Made by a program: the position numbers and the translations under genes
Shown: piece by piece, positions 20,319 to 28,303 of the stretch
Numbering within the stretch: position 1 is the first letter of the stretch
How the letters are laid out: every line of letters starts with the position of its first letter
Assembly (NCBI GenBank): GCA_947482115.1
Contig: CANKII010000005.1
Span: 1 to 64,000, forward strand
DNA length: 64,000 nt
Direction of reading: 5' to 3'
Origin: Fibrobacterota bacterium
Lineage (GTDB): Bacteria; Fibrobacterota; Fibrobacteria; UBA11236
The notes under the pieces: generated by a model
The model's input: only the letters and a program-made list of their open reading frames with translations
The model's database searches: none
Told to the model about the DNA's origin: nothing

Positions 20319-20987
20319 ATGACTGCCGTTTCTAAAACGCCGGGGGGATTCTCCCGGCGTTCTTTTTTCCTCTTCATTCTGATGGCCCCGGCGGGCCTTG
20401 CCATCATCCTCGCCATCATTCTGGTCACGCAATACAGACAGTTCAAAGCCTCGGTCTCCCCTGCCGCAGAGGTTCAGGAATTTGTCTGGGATGCATCGTC
20501 GCAATCCCGTGTGGATACGGTTCTCACGGATTTGCATTCCTTCTCTTCCAATCCCATCAAACAATTTGATTCGCTTTGGATTGATTCGAGAGACTTGAAT
20601 CTTTTGATGGCCCATAGCCCTGTCATCGCATCACAGGGAATCCGGTTTCATGCCGACATGCATGACAGCCTCATCGTCATCCGCAGCACACAAGCAGTTC
20701 AGTCGATGCAGGGGAAGTTTGCGGGGATCTTCAAGAAGATTGCCAGCTCGGGTTATCTCAATGCACGGCTGGAAGGCGAACCGGAATTGAAGGATGGTCG
20801 GTTGGATTTCTCACCGGATAGCGGATTTTTGAACGGGCAAAAAGTGGTGTCAGTAGCGTTGCAGAAACGGGGAGGAATGTCTCCGGGAGATTTTACTGCG
20901 GACACGGCGGCTTATGGAGAATTTGTAAGGGCTTTAGGTGAAGTGAAAGTGATGGATGGAAGAATTTTGTTGGTGCGCCACCATTAG
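20319..20987 (+). CDS. hypothetical N-terminally anchored protein
   Basis: 222 residues from the ATG at 20319; the longer track ORF starts inside coxD. A basic head (SRRSFF) is followed by one membrane helix (LFILMAPAGLAIILAIILVT) and a soluble domain of about 180 residues with FDSLWIDSRDLNLLMAH and SLIVIRSTQAVQSMQGK. I recognise no family. The strong terminator at 20336-20368 lies inside codons 6-16, so either a small fraction of oxidase transcripts reads into it or the true start is the ATG at 20382. Downstream is a convergent AT-rich gene. Confidence 0.6.
   Translation: MTAVSKTPGGFSRRSFFLFILMAPAGLAIILAIILVTQYRQFKASVSPAAEVQEFVWDASSQSRVDTVLTDLHSFSSNPIKQFDSLWIDSRDLNLLMAHSPVIASQGIRFHADMHDSLIVIRSTQAVQSMQGKFAGIFKKIASSGYLNARLEGEPELKDGRLDFSPDSGFLNGQKVVSVALQKRGGMSPGDFTADTAAYGEFVRALGEVKVMDGRILLVRHH
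20336..20368 (+). terminator. rho-independent terminator of the cox operon, overlapping next gene start
   Basis: AACGCCGGG and CCCGGCGTT form a perfect 9-base stem with an 8-base loop, followed by CTTTTTT. Placed 64 bases after coxD but inside the first codons of the next ORF. Confidence 0.7.
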
Positions 20988-20996
20988 ACCTGTGCT

Positions 20997-22520
20997 TTAT
21001 TCCTGACCCTCGGGAAAAGATTTTCTCAATTCTTTAAACATCGAGTCATGCACTTTTCGCAAGTAGGGCAATTCTATCGGATTAAGTGTCTGGTCGGGAA
21101 ATTGCGTCAGTAACCCTATGCCGGCATCTTGAGGGGTGAGATTTTTGTTGTAAAATAATGATAGAGTTTCCCCTATCCCCTTATTATGCTCACTCACATA
21201 TTTAACCATATAGTCGAACTCATATAGAGAACAAAGGAACACTTTCCCGGGGTTAAAATCCAGCGATACATCTTCTCCATATTTTTCCAAGAATACCCTT
21301 TTTACAAATTCATCCCAATTTGAAAGTGGCGAACCAAATAAAACCTGTTTGAATGTGAGAATGATGAAGTAATGCTTCTCTATCTCAAACGCAGCACCTT
21401 CTTTTCTTTTTATAGCTGAGGCTATGTTGTGGATTTGAGTATACGCTTTGATAATAAATGGACCAAGAATGCTTTTCAAATTTTCATATGATGGATCTAG
21501 AATGCTTGAGGGGTGAAACTCCATAGACTTGCATTCAATGCCAACTTTGATTTCCCCTTCCTTTACCAAATAATCAATTGTTGAAGATGTAGAATACTGG
21601 CTCCTTTGTTGCTCTTCGGAGAGGAAATCCCTATTCAAAAATTTAAGGGGGGTCTCAACATACTTTTCAAAACCCATACCAAAAGCCTGTCCAAAATTAG
21701 AGCCGTCAGTTTTTTTGAACAAGTCGTATAGCGAATAATTCATGTGCAATAACGTTGTAATCTGATCGTATGGCACGTAGCGTTCGCCCGCCTTCAGGAA
21801 AGGCTTTTCAACTAAAGGGGTTATAGCGTAATACTCCCTCTCGGGAGAGTTAACGTAAGCATGGTGAACCGTCATGAAATCAACAAGCTGGTCGAAATCC
21901 AACGAAATATGATTGATAAAATTTTGAATCTTATCTGGAGGAAACACTCCAAAAAGTGGCTCAAACTTTCTTAAAGAAAAAGTCTGGCGTTTTGGATGCA
22001 TGGCAATAAGCCCGCAAATAAGCAGGTTCAGTGAAAAATATTCTTCCAAATTCAATCCATAAATACTCATAAGCTTACCTGACATATCGTAATCAATGCC
22101 AATATCCATGAGAATTATTTTCTGGGCACAAAGGCCGTGGGTACCAAGAGGAATTTGGTAGGGCGTTTGCTTAAAGATTAAACAGCGAAAAAATTTCCAC
22201 AAATTTATTTGGTCAGTAATCGGAAAAAAAGCAGTTGGAATGGAAACTTCATTAAGCTTATTGTAAATCTTCCTGAACGTGTTTTTGTCAAAGGGCTTTA
22301 ACCCTGTAGAAGGCTCGCTTCCATAAACGACAGACCATTTCAATATGGTTAGCAAATGCCAAGGAATGGGTAACCTCTCTTGATGACCTTCAAGGACGGA
22401 TTTATCCCAGCTACGGTTCCAAACTTCTTGCATATAGATGTATGCGCCGTCCTTCCGACATTCTCTCAACTGATTGCGGATGTATTTAAAGCATTCATAA
22501 AAATCAGGGCTGTTGGGCAT
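20997..22520 (-). CDS. PD-(D/E)XK nuclease-like protein in AT-rich island, candidate defence gene
   Basis: 507 residues, no family I can name. It is visibly more AT-rich than its neighbours and isolated, with only 9 bases to the preceding convergent gene, which suggests horizontal transfer. The middle has GFEKYVETPLKFL, then STIDYLVKEGEIKVGIECKSMEF: an Asp followed about ten residues later by IECK fits the D-x(n)-ExK active site of PD-(D/E)XK nucleases, with the preceding Glu in an FEKYVE helix as expected. The rest is mixed alpha/beta without membrane spans. AGGAG lies 11 bases before the ATG, and TTGAAT-16-TAGGAT is a possible promoter. Might be a restriction-like or abortive-infection effector; activity is inference. 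Confidence 0.6.
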   Translation of the reverse strand: MPNSPDFYECFKYIRNQLRECRKDGAYIYMQEVWNRSWDKSVLEGHQERLPIPWHLLTILKWSVVYGSEPSTGLKPFDKNTFRKIYNKLNEVSIPTAFFPITDQINLWKFFRCLIFKQTPYQIPLGTHGLCAQKIILMDIGIDYDMSGKLMSIYGLNLEEYFSLNLLICGLIAMHPKRQTFSLRKFEPLFGVFPPDKIQNFINHISLDFDQLVDFMTVHHAYVNSPEREYYAITPLVEKPFLKAGERYVPYDQITTLLHMNYSLYDLFKKTDGSNFGQAFGMGFEKYVETPLKFLNRDFLSEEQQRSQYSTSSTIDYLVKEGEIKVGIECKSMEFHPSSILDPSYENLKSILGPFIIKAYTQIHNIASAIKRKEGAAFEIEKHYFIILTFKQVLFGSPLSNWDEFVKRVFLEKYGEDVSLDFNPGKVFLCSLYEFDYMVKYVSEHNKGIGETLSLFYNKNLTPQDAGIGLLTQFPDQTLNPIELPYLRKVHDSMFKELRKSFPEGQE

Positions 22521-22625
22521 ATGGGTTATGGCTCCTATCCTAGATTTAAGACATAGCCATTCAACATCTGGTTTGCATCAACTGCTATTCATAATTCGCC
22601 CAAATTCAGCTACTTTTCCCTTCCC

Positions 22626-23306
22626 ATGCCCGCCATCAAATCCCTCATCTTCGATCTCGACGGAACCCTGATCGATAGCCGGTTGGATCTGGCTCATTCC
22701 GTCAATGCCGTGTTGAACATGTTGGATCGCGAAAGCCTCCCTGTCGAAACGGTCATTTCCTTCGTCGGGGATGGAGCCGAGGATTTGCTGCGTCGATCTC
22801 TGCAGGCCGCAGGGCATTCTCTTCAGGAAGCAAACGAACTTCTCCCCCAAACCCTCAAACGGTTTCTCGAATATTATCTCGATCATTGCCTCGATTACAC
22901 CCAGCCTTATCCCGATGCGATTTCCATGCTGGAAAAATTTTCCGGGTATAAGCAGGCCATTCTCACCAACAAGCCCATGGCCCACACGGTTAAAATCCTC
23001 GAGGGACTGGGAATCAAAGACCGTTTTGAGGTCATTGTGCCCGGTGACGGCCCACTCGGGAAGAAACCCGACCCGACGGGATTGGGGTATATTTTGTCCA
23101 CTTTAAAGGCGGCTCCGGATGAAGCGGTGCTCATCGGGGACAGCCTGCAGGATTTGAAAACGGCGAAAGCAGCGGGATGTCCGTTCATCGCTTTCTTGAG
23201 CGGACTCGGAGATCGAAAGACTTTGGAAGCCGCCGGGATCGATTTTGCGATTCAGGAATGGAATGAATTCCCGGGTGTATTTGCGAAAATGGAATCGAAA
23301 ACGTGA
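22626..23306 (+). CDS. gph: HAD-family phosphoglycolate phosphatase
   Basis: 226 residues. HAD motifs in order: DLDGTL near the N terminus (FDLDGTLIDS), ILTNK (motif II), KKPDPTGLGYIL (motif III lysine) and IGDSLQDLKTAKAAG (motif IV). A helical cap lies between motifs I and II. Best fit is phosphoglycolate phosphatase, salvaging 2-phosphoglycolate; other small phosphomonoesters are possible. Ends in a 4-base overlap (GTGA) with miaB. Confidence 0.85.
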   Translation: MPAIKSLIFDLDGTLIDSRLDLAHSVNAVLNMLDRESLPVETVISFVGDGAEDLLRRSLQAAGHSLQEANELLPQTLKRFLEYYLDHCLDYTQPYPDAISMLEKFSGYKQAILTNKPMAHTVKILEGLGIKDRFEVIVPGDGPLGKKPDPTGLGYILSTLKAAPDEAVLIGDSLQDLKTAKAAGCPFIAFLSGLGDRKTLEAAGIDFAIQEWNEFPGVFAKMESKT

Positions 23307-24664
23307 GTTCTAAAACCAACATCATCGATCCGAAAACGGGAAAATACTTTCTGGCCACTTTCGGCTGCCAGATGAACGAGTATGACTCGAATATGATCGG
23401 TTCCATGCTGGAAAACCGCGGCATGTCCATGACCGAGAACGCGGATCAGGCCGACGTGCTCATCGTAAACACCTGTAGCATTCGCGGCGGCGCCGAGGAT
23501 CGCGCTTATGCCCGCATCGCCAGCATGAAGCATTACAAGAAAATGCGGCCGGAGGTGCGCATTGCGGTGATCGGTTGCATGGCGCAAAACCATGGTGAAA
23601 AAATCCCCACTGCATTGGAGCATGTGGATTACGTCGTGGGACCGGACAATTACCGGGATCTGGAATCGCTGATCTTCTCAGAATCCACCCCTCGACAGGG
23701 CTCGGGGACCGAAGTCCGAAAAGTTTGGACGGAGCAAAACGACTTCGAGAATTACGAAGGCCTGATGGCCCGGCTCGATGGCTCCGTGTCGGCACATATC
23801 ACGATCATGCGCGGCTGCAACAAGCAATGTGCCTATTGCATTGTGCCCAACGTGCGCGGCGTGGAACGCAGCCGGGACTTGGAAAGTATTGTTGCTGAAG
23901 TGCGTCATGCGGTCAGCGAAGGGATTCATGAAGTTTGCCTGCTCGGTCAAACCGTGAATTCCTACCGCACCGAAGCCGGAAACTTCGCCGCGCTTCTGCG
24001 TAAACTGGAAACCGTGGACGGCTTGCGCCGCATCCGTTTCATGTCGCCGCATCCGCGTCACTTCGACACCGAACTGATTACGGCCATGGCGGAATGCAGC
24101 AAGGTTTGCAATCAAGTCCATCTGCCTTTACAATCCGGTTCCAACTCCATGCTGAAAAAAATGCGCCGCCAATACACTCGCGAACGGTATATCGAAATCG
24201 TGTCCGAACTGCGCGCCGCCATTCCCAATCTGGCCATCACCACCGACATCATCTCCGGATTCGTCGGTGAAACCGAACAGGATTTCGAAGACACGCTTTC
24301 TCTGATGCGCGAAGTGCGCTTCGATTATTCCTTCATGTTCTCCTATTCCCCGCGCGAAGGCACACCGGCGTTCTCCGAACCGGAAACGCTTTCTCCGCAG
24401 GGAAAGCAGGCTCGGCATGAACGCGTAATGGAATTGCAGATGCAGCACACCGAGGAGCGTCTGGACGCCATGCTCGGCCGCAGGGAGGAAATCCTGATCG
24501 AGGATCGCTCCAGTCGCGACGCCAATGAATGGATGGGTAAAACCCGCTGCTTCAAAAAAGTCATTGTCCCCCATGCCCCGGGAATTGCCAAAGGCTCCTT
24601 TGTCGAAACGCGGATCACCGAACGCCGGGGCCTTGTGCTGCGGGGCGAATACCTGAACGCCTGA
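23303..24664 (+). CDS. miaB: tRNA-2-methylthio-N6-dimethylallyladenosine synthase
   Basis: 453 residues, GTG start overlapping the gph stop. N-terminal UPF0004 domain with cluster cysteines in FGCQMNEYDS, NTCSIRGGAED and IGCMAQ, radical SAM motif CNKQCAYC at about 172, and a C-terminal TRAM domain. NTCSIR..AE and the downstream HLPLQSGSNSMLKKMRRQYTRE are MiaB-specific. It methylthiolates A37 of tRNAs reading UNN codons, such as the tRNA-Leu(CAA) and other tRNAs of this genome. A palindromic element is read through as TPRQGSGTE between the two N-terminal halves. Confidence 0.95.
   Translation: MSSKTNIIDPKTGKYFLATFGCQMNEYDSNMIGSMLENRGMSMTENADQADVLIVNTCSIRGGAEDRAYARIASMKHYKKMRPEVRIAVIGCMAQNHGEKIPTALEHVDYVVGPDNYRDLESLIFSESTPRQGSGTEVRKVWTEQNDFENYEGLMARLDGSVSAHITIMRGCNKQCAYCIVPNVRGVERSRDLESIVAEVRHAVSEGIHEVCLLGQTVNSYRTEAGNFAALLRKLETVDGLRRIRFMSPHPRHFDTELITAMAECSKVCNQVHLPLQSGSNSMLKKMRRQYTRERYIEIVSELRAAIPNLAITTDIISGFVGETEQDFEDTLSLMREVRFDYSFMFSYSPREGTPAFSEPETLSPQGKQARHERVMELQMQHTEERLDAMLGRREEILIEDRSSRDANEWMGKTRCFKKVIVPHAPGIAKGSFVETRITERRGLVLRGEYLNA
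23688..23707. repeat. palindromic repeat inside miaB
   Basis: CCCCTCGACAGGGCTCGGGG resembles the CCC-TTCGACAGGCTCA-GGG core found after purK, with a CCCC/GGGG stem. It falls in a variable loop between UPF0004 and radical SAM domains. Confidence 0.4.
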
Positions 24665-25717
24665 ATGAACTTCGTGGCCCTTGCGATACTGGCTCTGGGC
24701 GTTCATCATGCCAAACCCGTTAATCCGGATTCGCTGCGCCGCGAAGTCGCTTATTTGTCGGGACAAGGCGATCTGGACAGCGCACTTGCGGTTGTGGAAA
24801 AAGCGTCTCCTTCCCTGCCGCCCACCACCGCCAATCTGCTGCGAGGCAAACTCGAATTGCGCGGCGAAGCTTCGCGCAAGGCCTTTGAAGTCGCCGCAAA
24901 AGACTCCTCCGCCAATTCTCCACGCGGCGAAGCGCTGTTTCGACTCGGACAGTTTTATTACGCGGGAGGACATTATCACCTCGCCATTCCGCAATTCCGG
25001 GAATACCTGAGCCATTTTCCCAAGGGAAGCGCGGCCAATGCGGCGATGTATTGGATGGCGCACGCCTGCTTGCAACTGGCGCAACAACAACCCGCCAGAA
25101 AATCCTATCTCGACACAGGCTTGCGTTATCTGGAACGACTCGAAAGCAAAAGCAGACCAAAGGGATATTATTTGCCGCTGGCCCTGAATGCCAAAGCACG
25201 GTTATTGATCGCACGCGGAAATCCGGGTGACACCACGCTGGCATTGACGGCGCTGGAAGAATCCCGGAGGCGTGCGCCTGTCGAGGAAATTCCCGGAACC
25301 CTTTTGCTTTCCGCCAGAGCGTCACAACTTTCCAGTGCGGACACGGCGCACAAATTTGAGGACTCGGTGTTGTGGGATTACCCCTCGTCACTTGAAGCTT
25401 CGCTGCTGACCACTCCGGCTCCATTACCGAAGCATATCTCTGCGGCAAAACCCGTTCGCGATTCCACAGCAACCCATCCTTCCACTCGCTATACCTTGCA
25501 ATTGGGGAGCTTTTCCGTGTCGCAAAACGCGGAGGAAATGCGTAAAAGTCTGGCGGCCAAGGGAATTCGTGTCTGGGTGGAGCAAACCACAGGGGAAAAC
25601 CGAATGTTCCGTGTTCTCGCGGGAATTTATCCGGACTCTGCGGCCGCTCGAAATGAGGGACTTCGCCTCTTTAAACCGCTTTCCTACCCCTTCCAAGTCC
25701 TCTCCCTGCGACCCTGA
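24665..25717 (+). CDS. exported TPR/SPOR-domain protein
   Basis: 350 residues. A short hydrophobic start (FVALAILALGVHHAKP) looks like a signal peptide. Residues about 30-230 form TPR-like helices (ALFRLGQFYYAGGHYHLAIPQFREYLSHFPKGSAA is a clear unit). The C terminus, about 275-348, is a SPOR domain (YTLQLGSFSVSQNAEEMRKSLAAKGIRVWVEQ...MFRVLAGIYPDSAAARNEGLRL), which binds denuded septal peptidoglycan. A role at the division site is therefore likely. It follows miaB with no gap. Confidence 0.75.
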   Translation: MNFVALAILALGVHHAKPVNPDSLRREVAYLSGQGDLDSALAVVEKASPSLPPTTANLLRGKLELRGEASRKAFEVAAKDSSANSPRGEALFRLGQFYYAGGHYHLAIPQFREYLSHFPKGSAANAAMYWMAHACLQLAQQQPARKSYLDTGLRYLERLESKSRPKGYYLPLALNAKARLLIARGNPGDTTLALTALEESRRRAPVEEIPGTLLLSARASQLSSADTAHKFEDSVLWDYPSSLEASLLTTPAPLPKHISAAKPVRDSTATHPSTRYTLQLGSFSVSQNAEEMRKSLAAKGIRVWVEQTTGENRMFRVLAGIYPDSAAARNEGLRLFKPLSYPFQVLSLRP

Positions 25718-25748
25718 TTGGTTATATTTGACTCCCGCTTTTTTTAGC

Positions 25749-25835
25749 GCCGGGGTGGTGAAACTGGTAGACGCGTCGGACTCAAAATCCGATAGGGGCA
25801 ACTCTGTGGGGGTTCAAGTCCCCCCCCCGGCACCA
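25749..25835 (+). tRNA. tRNA-Leu(CAA)
   Basis: GCCGGGG / CCCCGGC acceptor stem, D-arm with GTGAAACTGGTAGAC, anticodon stem TCGGA/TCCGA with loop CTCAAAA (anticodon CAA), a class II variable arm and T-arm GGGGG-TTCAAGT-CCCCC. CCA is encoded after discriminator A. 87 bases, as expected for a long-variable-arm leucine tRNA. Confidence 0.95.
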
Positions 25836-25871
25836 CATTAAAATCGCGGAAAATTCGGGAAAGGGCAAACA

Positions 25872-26495
25872 ATGAACGGCTTCTGCAAGGCTTTGGGGCT
25901 CGGACTCGTTCTGGTTTGTTTCGCTTTCAAGCCCGTCCGCGCCGAGGACTGGGGTTCCACAACCGCCGAGGAACTCGGAATCACGCAGGCCGAATTCACC
26001 AAGGTGAAGTCCACGGGCATGCCCAAATCCAAACTTTTGAAACTACTGGAAATCGGCGTCCGTCCGAATCAATACTTCGGCGAACCGTGGAAAAAATTGG
26101 GCGTTACCGAAGCCTATTGGCTGAGTCAGCGAAAACTGGGAATGGAGGACGACGACGTCAATACCTCCTTCCGCAAACAACAATCTGGCGATCTGACACC
26201 TTTCATCGCTTTTGTGCTGCCTGGCTATTATCACTATCAAACCAAGCGATATTACACAGGCGCTTTGCTTTCCACCATGGCAGTGGGCGGTGTGGCCTTG
26301 TTGGCCGTGGATCATGGCAAGAATGTCCCGATTGCCGTTCCCATCGCCTTGCTCGCAACCTCCATGATTTGGAGCGCGGCCGATGCGTTTATTCACACCC
26401 GGTTTTCCGACAATCAGGAAGCCAAACGCTTCAGCCTGAATTTGGCACCGACTCCGCATCAAGGCGGGGAAATTCAGCTCGCCCTGCGTTTTTGA
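25872..26495 (+). CDS. hypothetical exported protein
   Basis: 207 residues. Signal peptide ends near residue 24 (KPVRAED). A domain rich in short motifs (LGITQAEFTKVKSTGMPKSKLLKLLEIGV and KLGVTEAYWLSQRKLGMEDDDV look like two related helical repeats) is followed by two hydrophobic segments, GALLSTMAVGGVALLAVDHG and VPIALLATSMIWSAADAFIH, and a short strand-rich end. The segment with the two helices recalls DUF5683-like membrane proteins, but this is weak. No ribosome site stronger than GAAAGGG. Confidence 0.55.
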   Translation: MNGFCKALGLGLVLVCFAFKPVRAEDWGSTTAEELGITQAEFTKVKSTGMPKSKLLKLLEIGVRPNQYFGEPWKKLGVTEAYWLSQRKLGMEDDDVNTSFRKQQSGDLTPFIAFVLPGYYHYQTKRYYTGALLSTMAVGGVALLAVDHGKNVPIAVPIALLATSMIWSAADAFIHTRFSDNQEAKRFSLNLAPTPHQGGEIQLALRF

Positions 26496-26513
26496 AGTTA
26501 TATAGGTACCACC

Positions 26514-26876
26514 ATGCTCCGACAGATGTTGAAATCCAAGATTCACCGCGCCACCATCACGGATGCCAATCTGAACTATGAAGGTTCGGTGACCTTGGAT
26601 CCGGTTCTCATGCGTCTGGTGGATGTCCGTGAAAATGAAAAAGTCCAGATTGTGAATCTGAACAACGGCGCGCGTTTCGAAACCTATTGCATTACCGGCA
26701 AACCCGGTTCCGGTGAGGTTTGCATCAATGGCGCGGCTTCGCGGCTGGTTCAAATCGGGGATTTGGCCATCATCATGGCCTTTACATGGCTCTCCGATGC
26801 GGAACTGGAAGGCTTTCAGCCCAAGGTCATCAAGGTGGATGTAAAAAACCACCCGCTGGAATCTGGCCCGGGTTGA
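26514..26876 (+). CDS. panD: aspartate 1-decarboxylase proenzyme
   Basis: 120 residues, full length. Makes beta-alanine for pantothenate. The self-cleavage site is in NYEGSVT: cleavage between Gly and Ser would create the pyruvoyl group. Further signature: LRQMLKSKIHRATITDANL at the N terminus and INGAASRLVQIGDLAIIMAF. Its product feeds the CoA pathway that includes coaX, encoded 36 kb away. Confidence 0.95.
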   Translation: MLRQMLKSKIHRATITDANLNYEGSVTLDPVLMRLVDVRENEKVQIVNLNNGARFETYCITGKPGSGEVCINGAASRLVQIGDLAIIMAFTWLSDAELEGFQPKVIKVDVKNHPLESGPG

Positions 26877-26886
26877 TGAGTCGTAT

Positions 26887-26892
26887 TATAAT
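26887..26892 (+). promoter_or_regulatory. consensus -10 box just before an ATG
   Basis: TATAAT ends 11 bases before the ATG at 26904, leaving a leader of about five bases or none. No good -35 is seen. Suggests a near-leaderless transcript for the next gene. Confidence 0.35.
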
Positions 26893-26903
26893 ATAGGGTG
26901 TAG

Positions 26904-27404
26904 ATGAGACCCGGATTCATAAAGCACTGCCTGTTCCTGGGAATCGCCGCACTCACCCCCGGCGTTTTCGCTTCCAGTATTTTGACGGAAAAAGAAGACT
27001 TCAATTCCAAAAGTCTTTATGGAAATTCCTCGCCCAGCTTTTCTCTCCGAAATTCCCACCGCTTTTCCATGCAGCAGAGCTATTCGCTTTCCTTCATGTC
27101 CAGCGGAGCGGGCTCCGCATCTTCGGGACTTTATCTGAACACCTTAAGTTACCGGCTGGCCAATCCATTGACGCTCTCCGCGGATTTGGGTTTTTACACG
27201 CCGATTTCTTCCACGCTTCCCGGCATGCGGCAAAACAGTTTGATGTCACAAGGCGCGGGTTCCTCTTTGGTTCTTCCGCGAGTGGGACTGGAATACCGTC
27301 CCACTGAAAATTTCTCGATGAATGTCGAACTCTTCAACGGTCCGGATGCCTGGAAAGCCTACGGTTCTTCGTTTTCCCAACCTTTCTGGAACCGGTTTCC
27401 TTAA
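26904..27404 (+). CDS. hypothetical exported protein, possibly outer-membrane-associated
   Basis: 166 residues. Signal peptide ends near residue 23 (TPGVFASS). The remainder is rich in Ser/Leu/Phe with alternating hydrophobic stretches (FSMQQSYSLSFMSS, LSADLGFYTPI, GLEYRPTENFSMNVELF), suggesting beta-strands like those of small outer-membrane proteins. No catalytic or named motif. The next gene starts on the base after its stop. Confidence 0.55.
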   Translation: MRPGFIKHCLFLGIAALTPGVFASSILTEKEDFNSKSLYGNSSPSFSLRNSHRFSMQQSYSLSFMSSGAGSASSGLYLNTLSYRLANPLTLSADLGFYTPISSTLPGMRQNSLMSQGAGSSLVLPRVGLEYRPTENFSMNVELFNGPDAWKAYGSSFSQPFWNRFP

Positions 27405-27818
27405 TTGAGCCAGCTTCGATTTCTTTCCGTCGCATTCGCCCTGTTGTTCACGCTCTCCTGTCGCAAACAGGAAGCCGCACCTCCACCCTCTTTTGTTCCC
27501 AACACCGGACAAATTCAAATCCTGAACGGATGCGGGAAATCCGGAGTGGCTGAATCCTTCCGCGATTTTTTGACGGGGCTCGGTTTCGACGTGATTGAAT
27601 TCGGAAATGCCCGCAACTGGAATTACGAGCATACCTTGGTCATCGCACGTGCGCCGTCGGATTGCATTGCGCGCGACATGGCCCGGGTTCTGGGAACCCC
27701 GCGAGTCCTTCACCTCCAGCATCCCGAATCGCTGGTGGAAGCCACTGTGGTAATTGGTAAAGATTATGAGGAGTTAATGAGAACATGGCAGCAACCAAAA
27801 AAATCAGCAAAACCGTAA
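27405..27818 (+). CDS. LytR_C-domain lipoprotein
   Basis: 137 residues, TTG start directly after the previous stop. Lipoprotein signal ends LLFTLSC (Cys about 19). A LytR_C-type domain spans about 33-122: IQILNGCGKSGVAESFRDFLTGLGFDVIEFGNARNWNYEHTLVIAR is the characteristic start. Such domains are found alone or on LytR-CpsA-Psr wall-polymer ligases; no ligase domain is present here. It overlaps rsfS by 34 bases. Confidence 0.7.
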   Translation: MSQLRFLSVAFALLFTLSCRKQEAAPPPSFVPNTGQIQILNGCGKSGVAESFRDFLTGLGFDVIEFGNARNWNYEHTLVIARAPSDCIARDMARVLGTPRVLHLQHPESLVEATVVIGKDYEELMRTWQQPKKSAKP

Positions 27819-28303
27819 AAGCGCCCAAGGTTGAAAAACCTGCAAAAGCTGAAAAGGTCTCGAAAGTTTCAAAAACCTCCAAAGCTTCCAAGGCGGTGAA
27901 AACTTCAAGCATCGAAGACGCCGTGCGCATGGCCGCGACTGTGCTGTTCTCCAAGAAGGCCGAGGATGTGGTCCTGCTCGATCTGCGCGGTCTCAGCACG
28001 CTGACCGACTATTATCTCATTTGCACCTGTCAGAATGAAGCGCAAATGCGCGCAACGTTGAATTCCGTTCAACGCGCTTTGAGCCGCGAAGGCACCAAGG
28101 CGTTGCGCTCCGAATACCGGGCCGGCGTGCGCTGGGCTGTGCTCGACTACAGCGACCTCATCGTCCACATCTTCGAGAAGCAGGCGCGGGTCTATTACTC
28201 TCTGGAACGGCTTTGGGGCGATGCGAAAGCCACCCACCTCAAGGCGGAAGACTACGCCTCTCCGGATGAAGTGAATTTAGAGGACGAGGATGACGACCTT
28301 TAA
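27785..28303 (+). CDS. rsfS: ribosomal silencing factor with Lys-rich N-terminal tail
   Basis: 172 residues. Residues 1-42 are a Lys/Ala/Ser/Val low-complexity tail with repeated SK units (SKVSKTSKASK). The conserved RsfS/Iojap domain begins at about 43 with SIEDAVRMAATVLFSKKAEDVVLLDLRGLSTLTDYYLICTC and includes the ALDYSDLIVHIF-type segment WAVLDYSDLIVHIF and the YYSLERLWGDA end. RsfS blocks 30S joining by binding L14. The tail is not part of the standard family. Adjacent to argS with 14-base overlap. Confidence 0.92.
   Translation: MAATKKISKTVKAPKVEKPAKAEKVSKVSKTSKASKAVKTSSIEDAVRMAATVLFSKKAEDVVLLDLRGLSTLTDYYLICTCQNEAQMRATLNSVQRALSREGTKALRSEYRAGVRWAVLDYSDLIVHIFEKQARVYYSLERLWGDAKATHLKAEDYASPDEVNLEDEDDDL

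Noticed and set aside
19271-20446. 391-codon minus-strand ORF opposite coxC-coxD
   Set aside because: Antisense artefact across two sound genes and their terminator.
25569-25841. 90-codon ORF ending VVKLVDASDSKSDRG...
   Set aside because: Its tail is a translated tRNA-Leu gene, a common false ORF.
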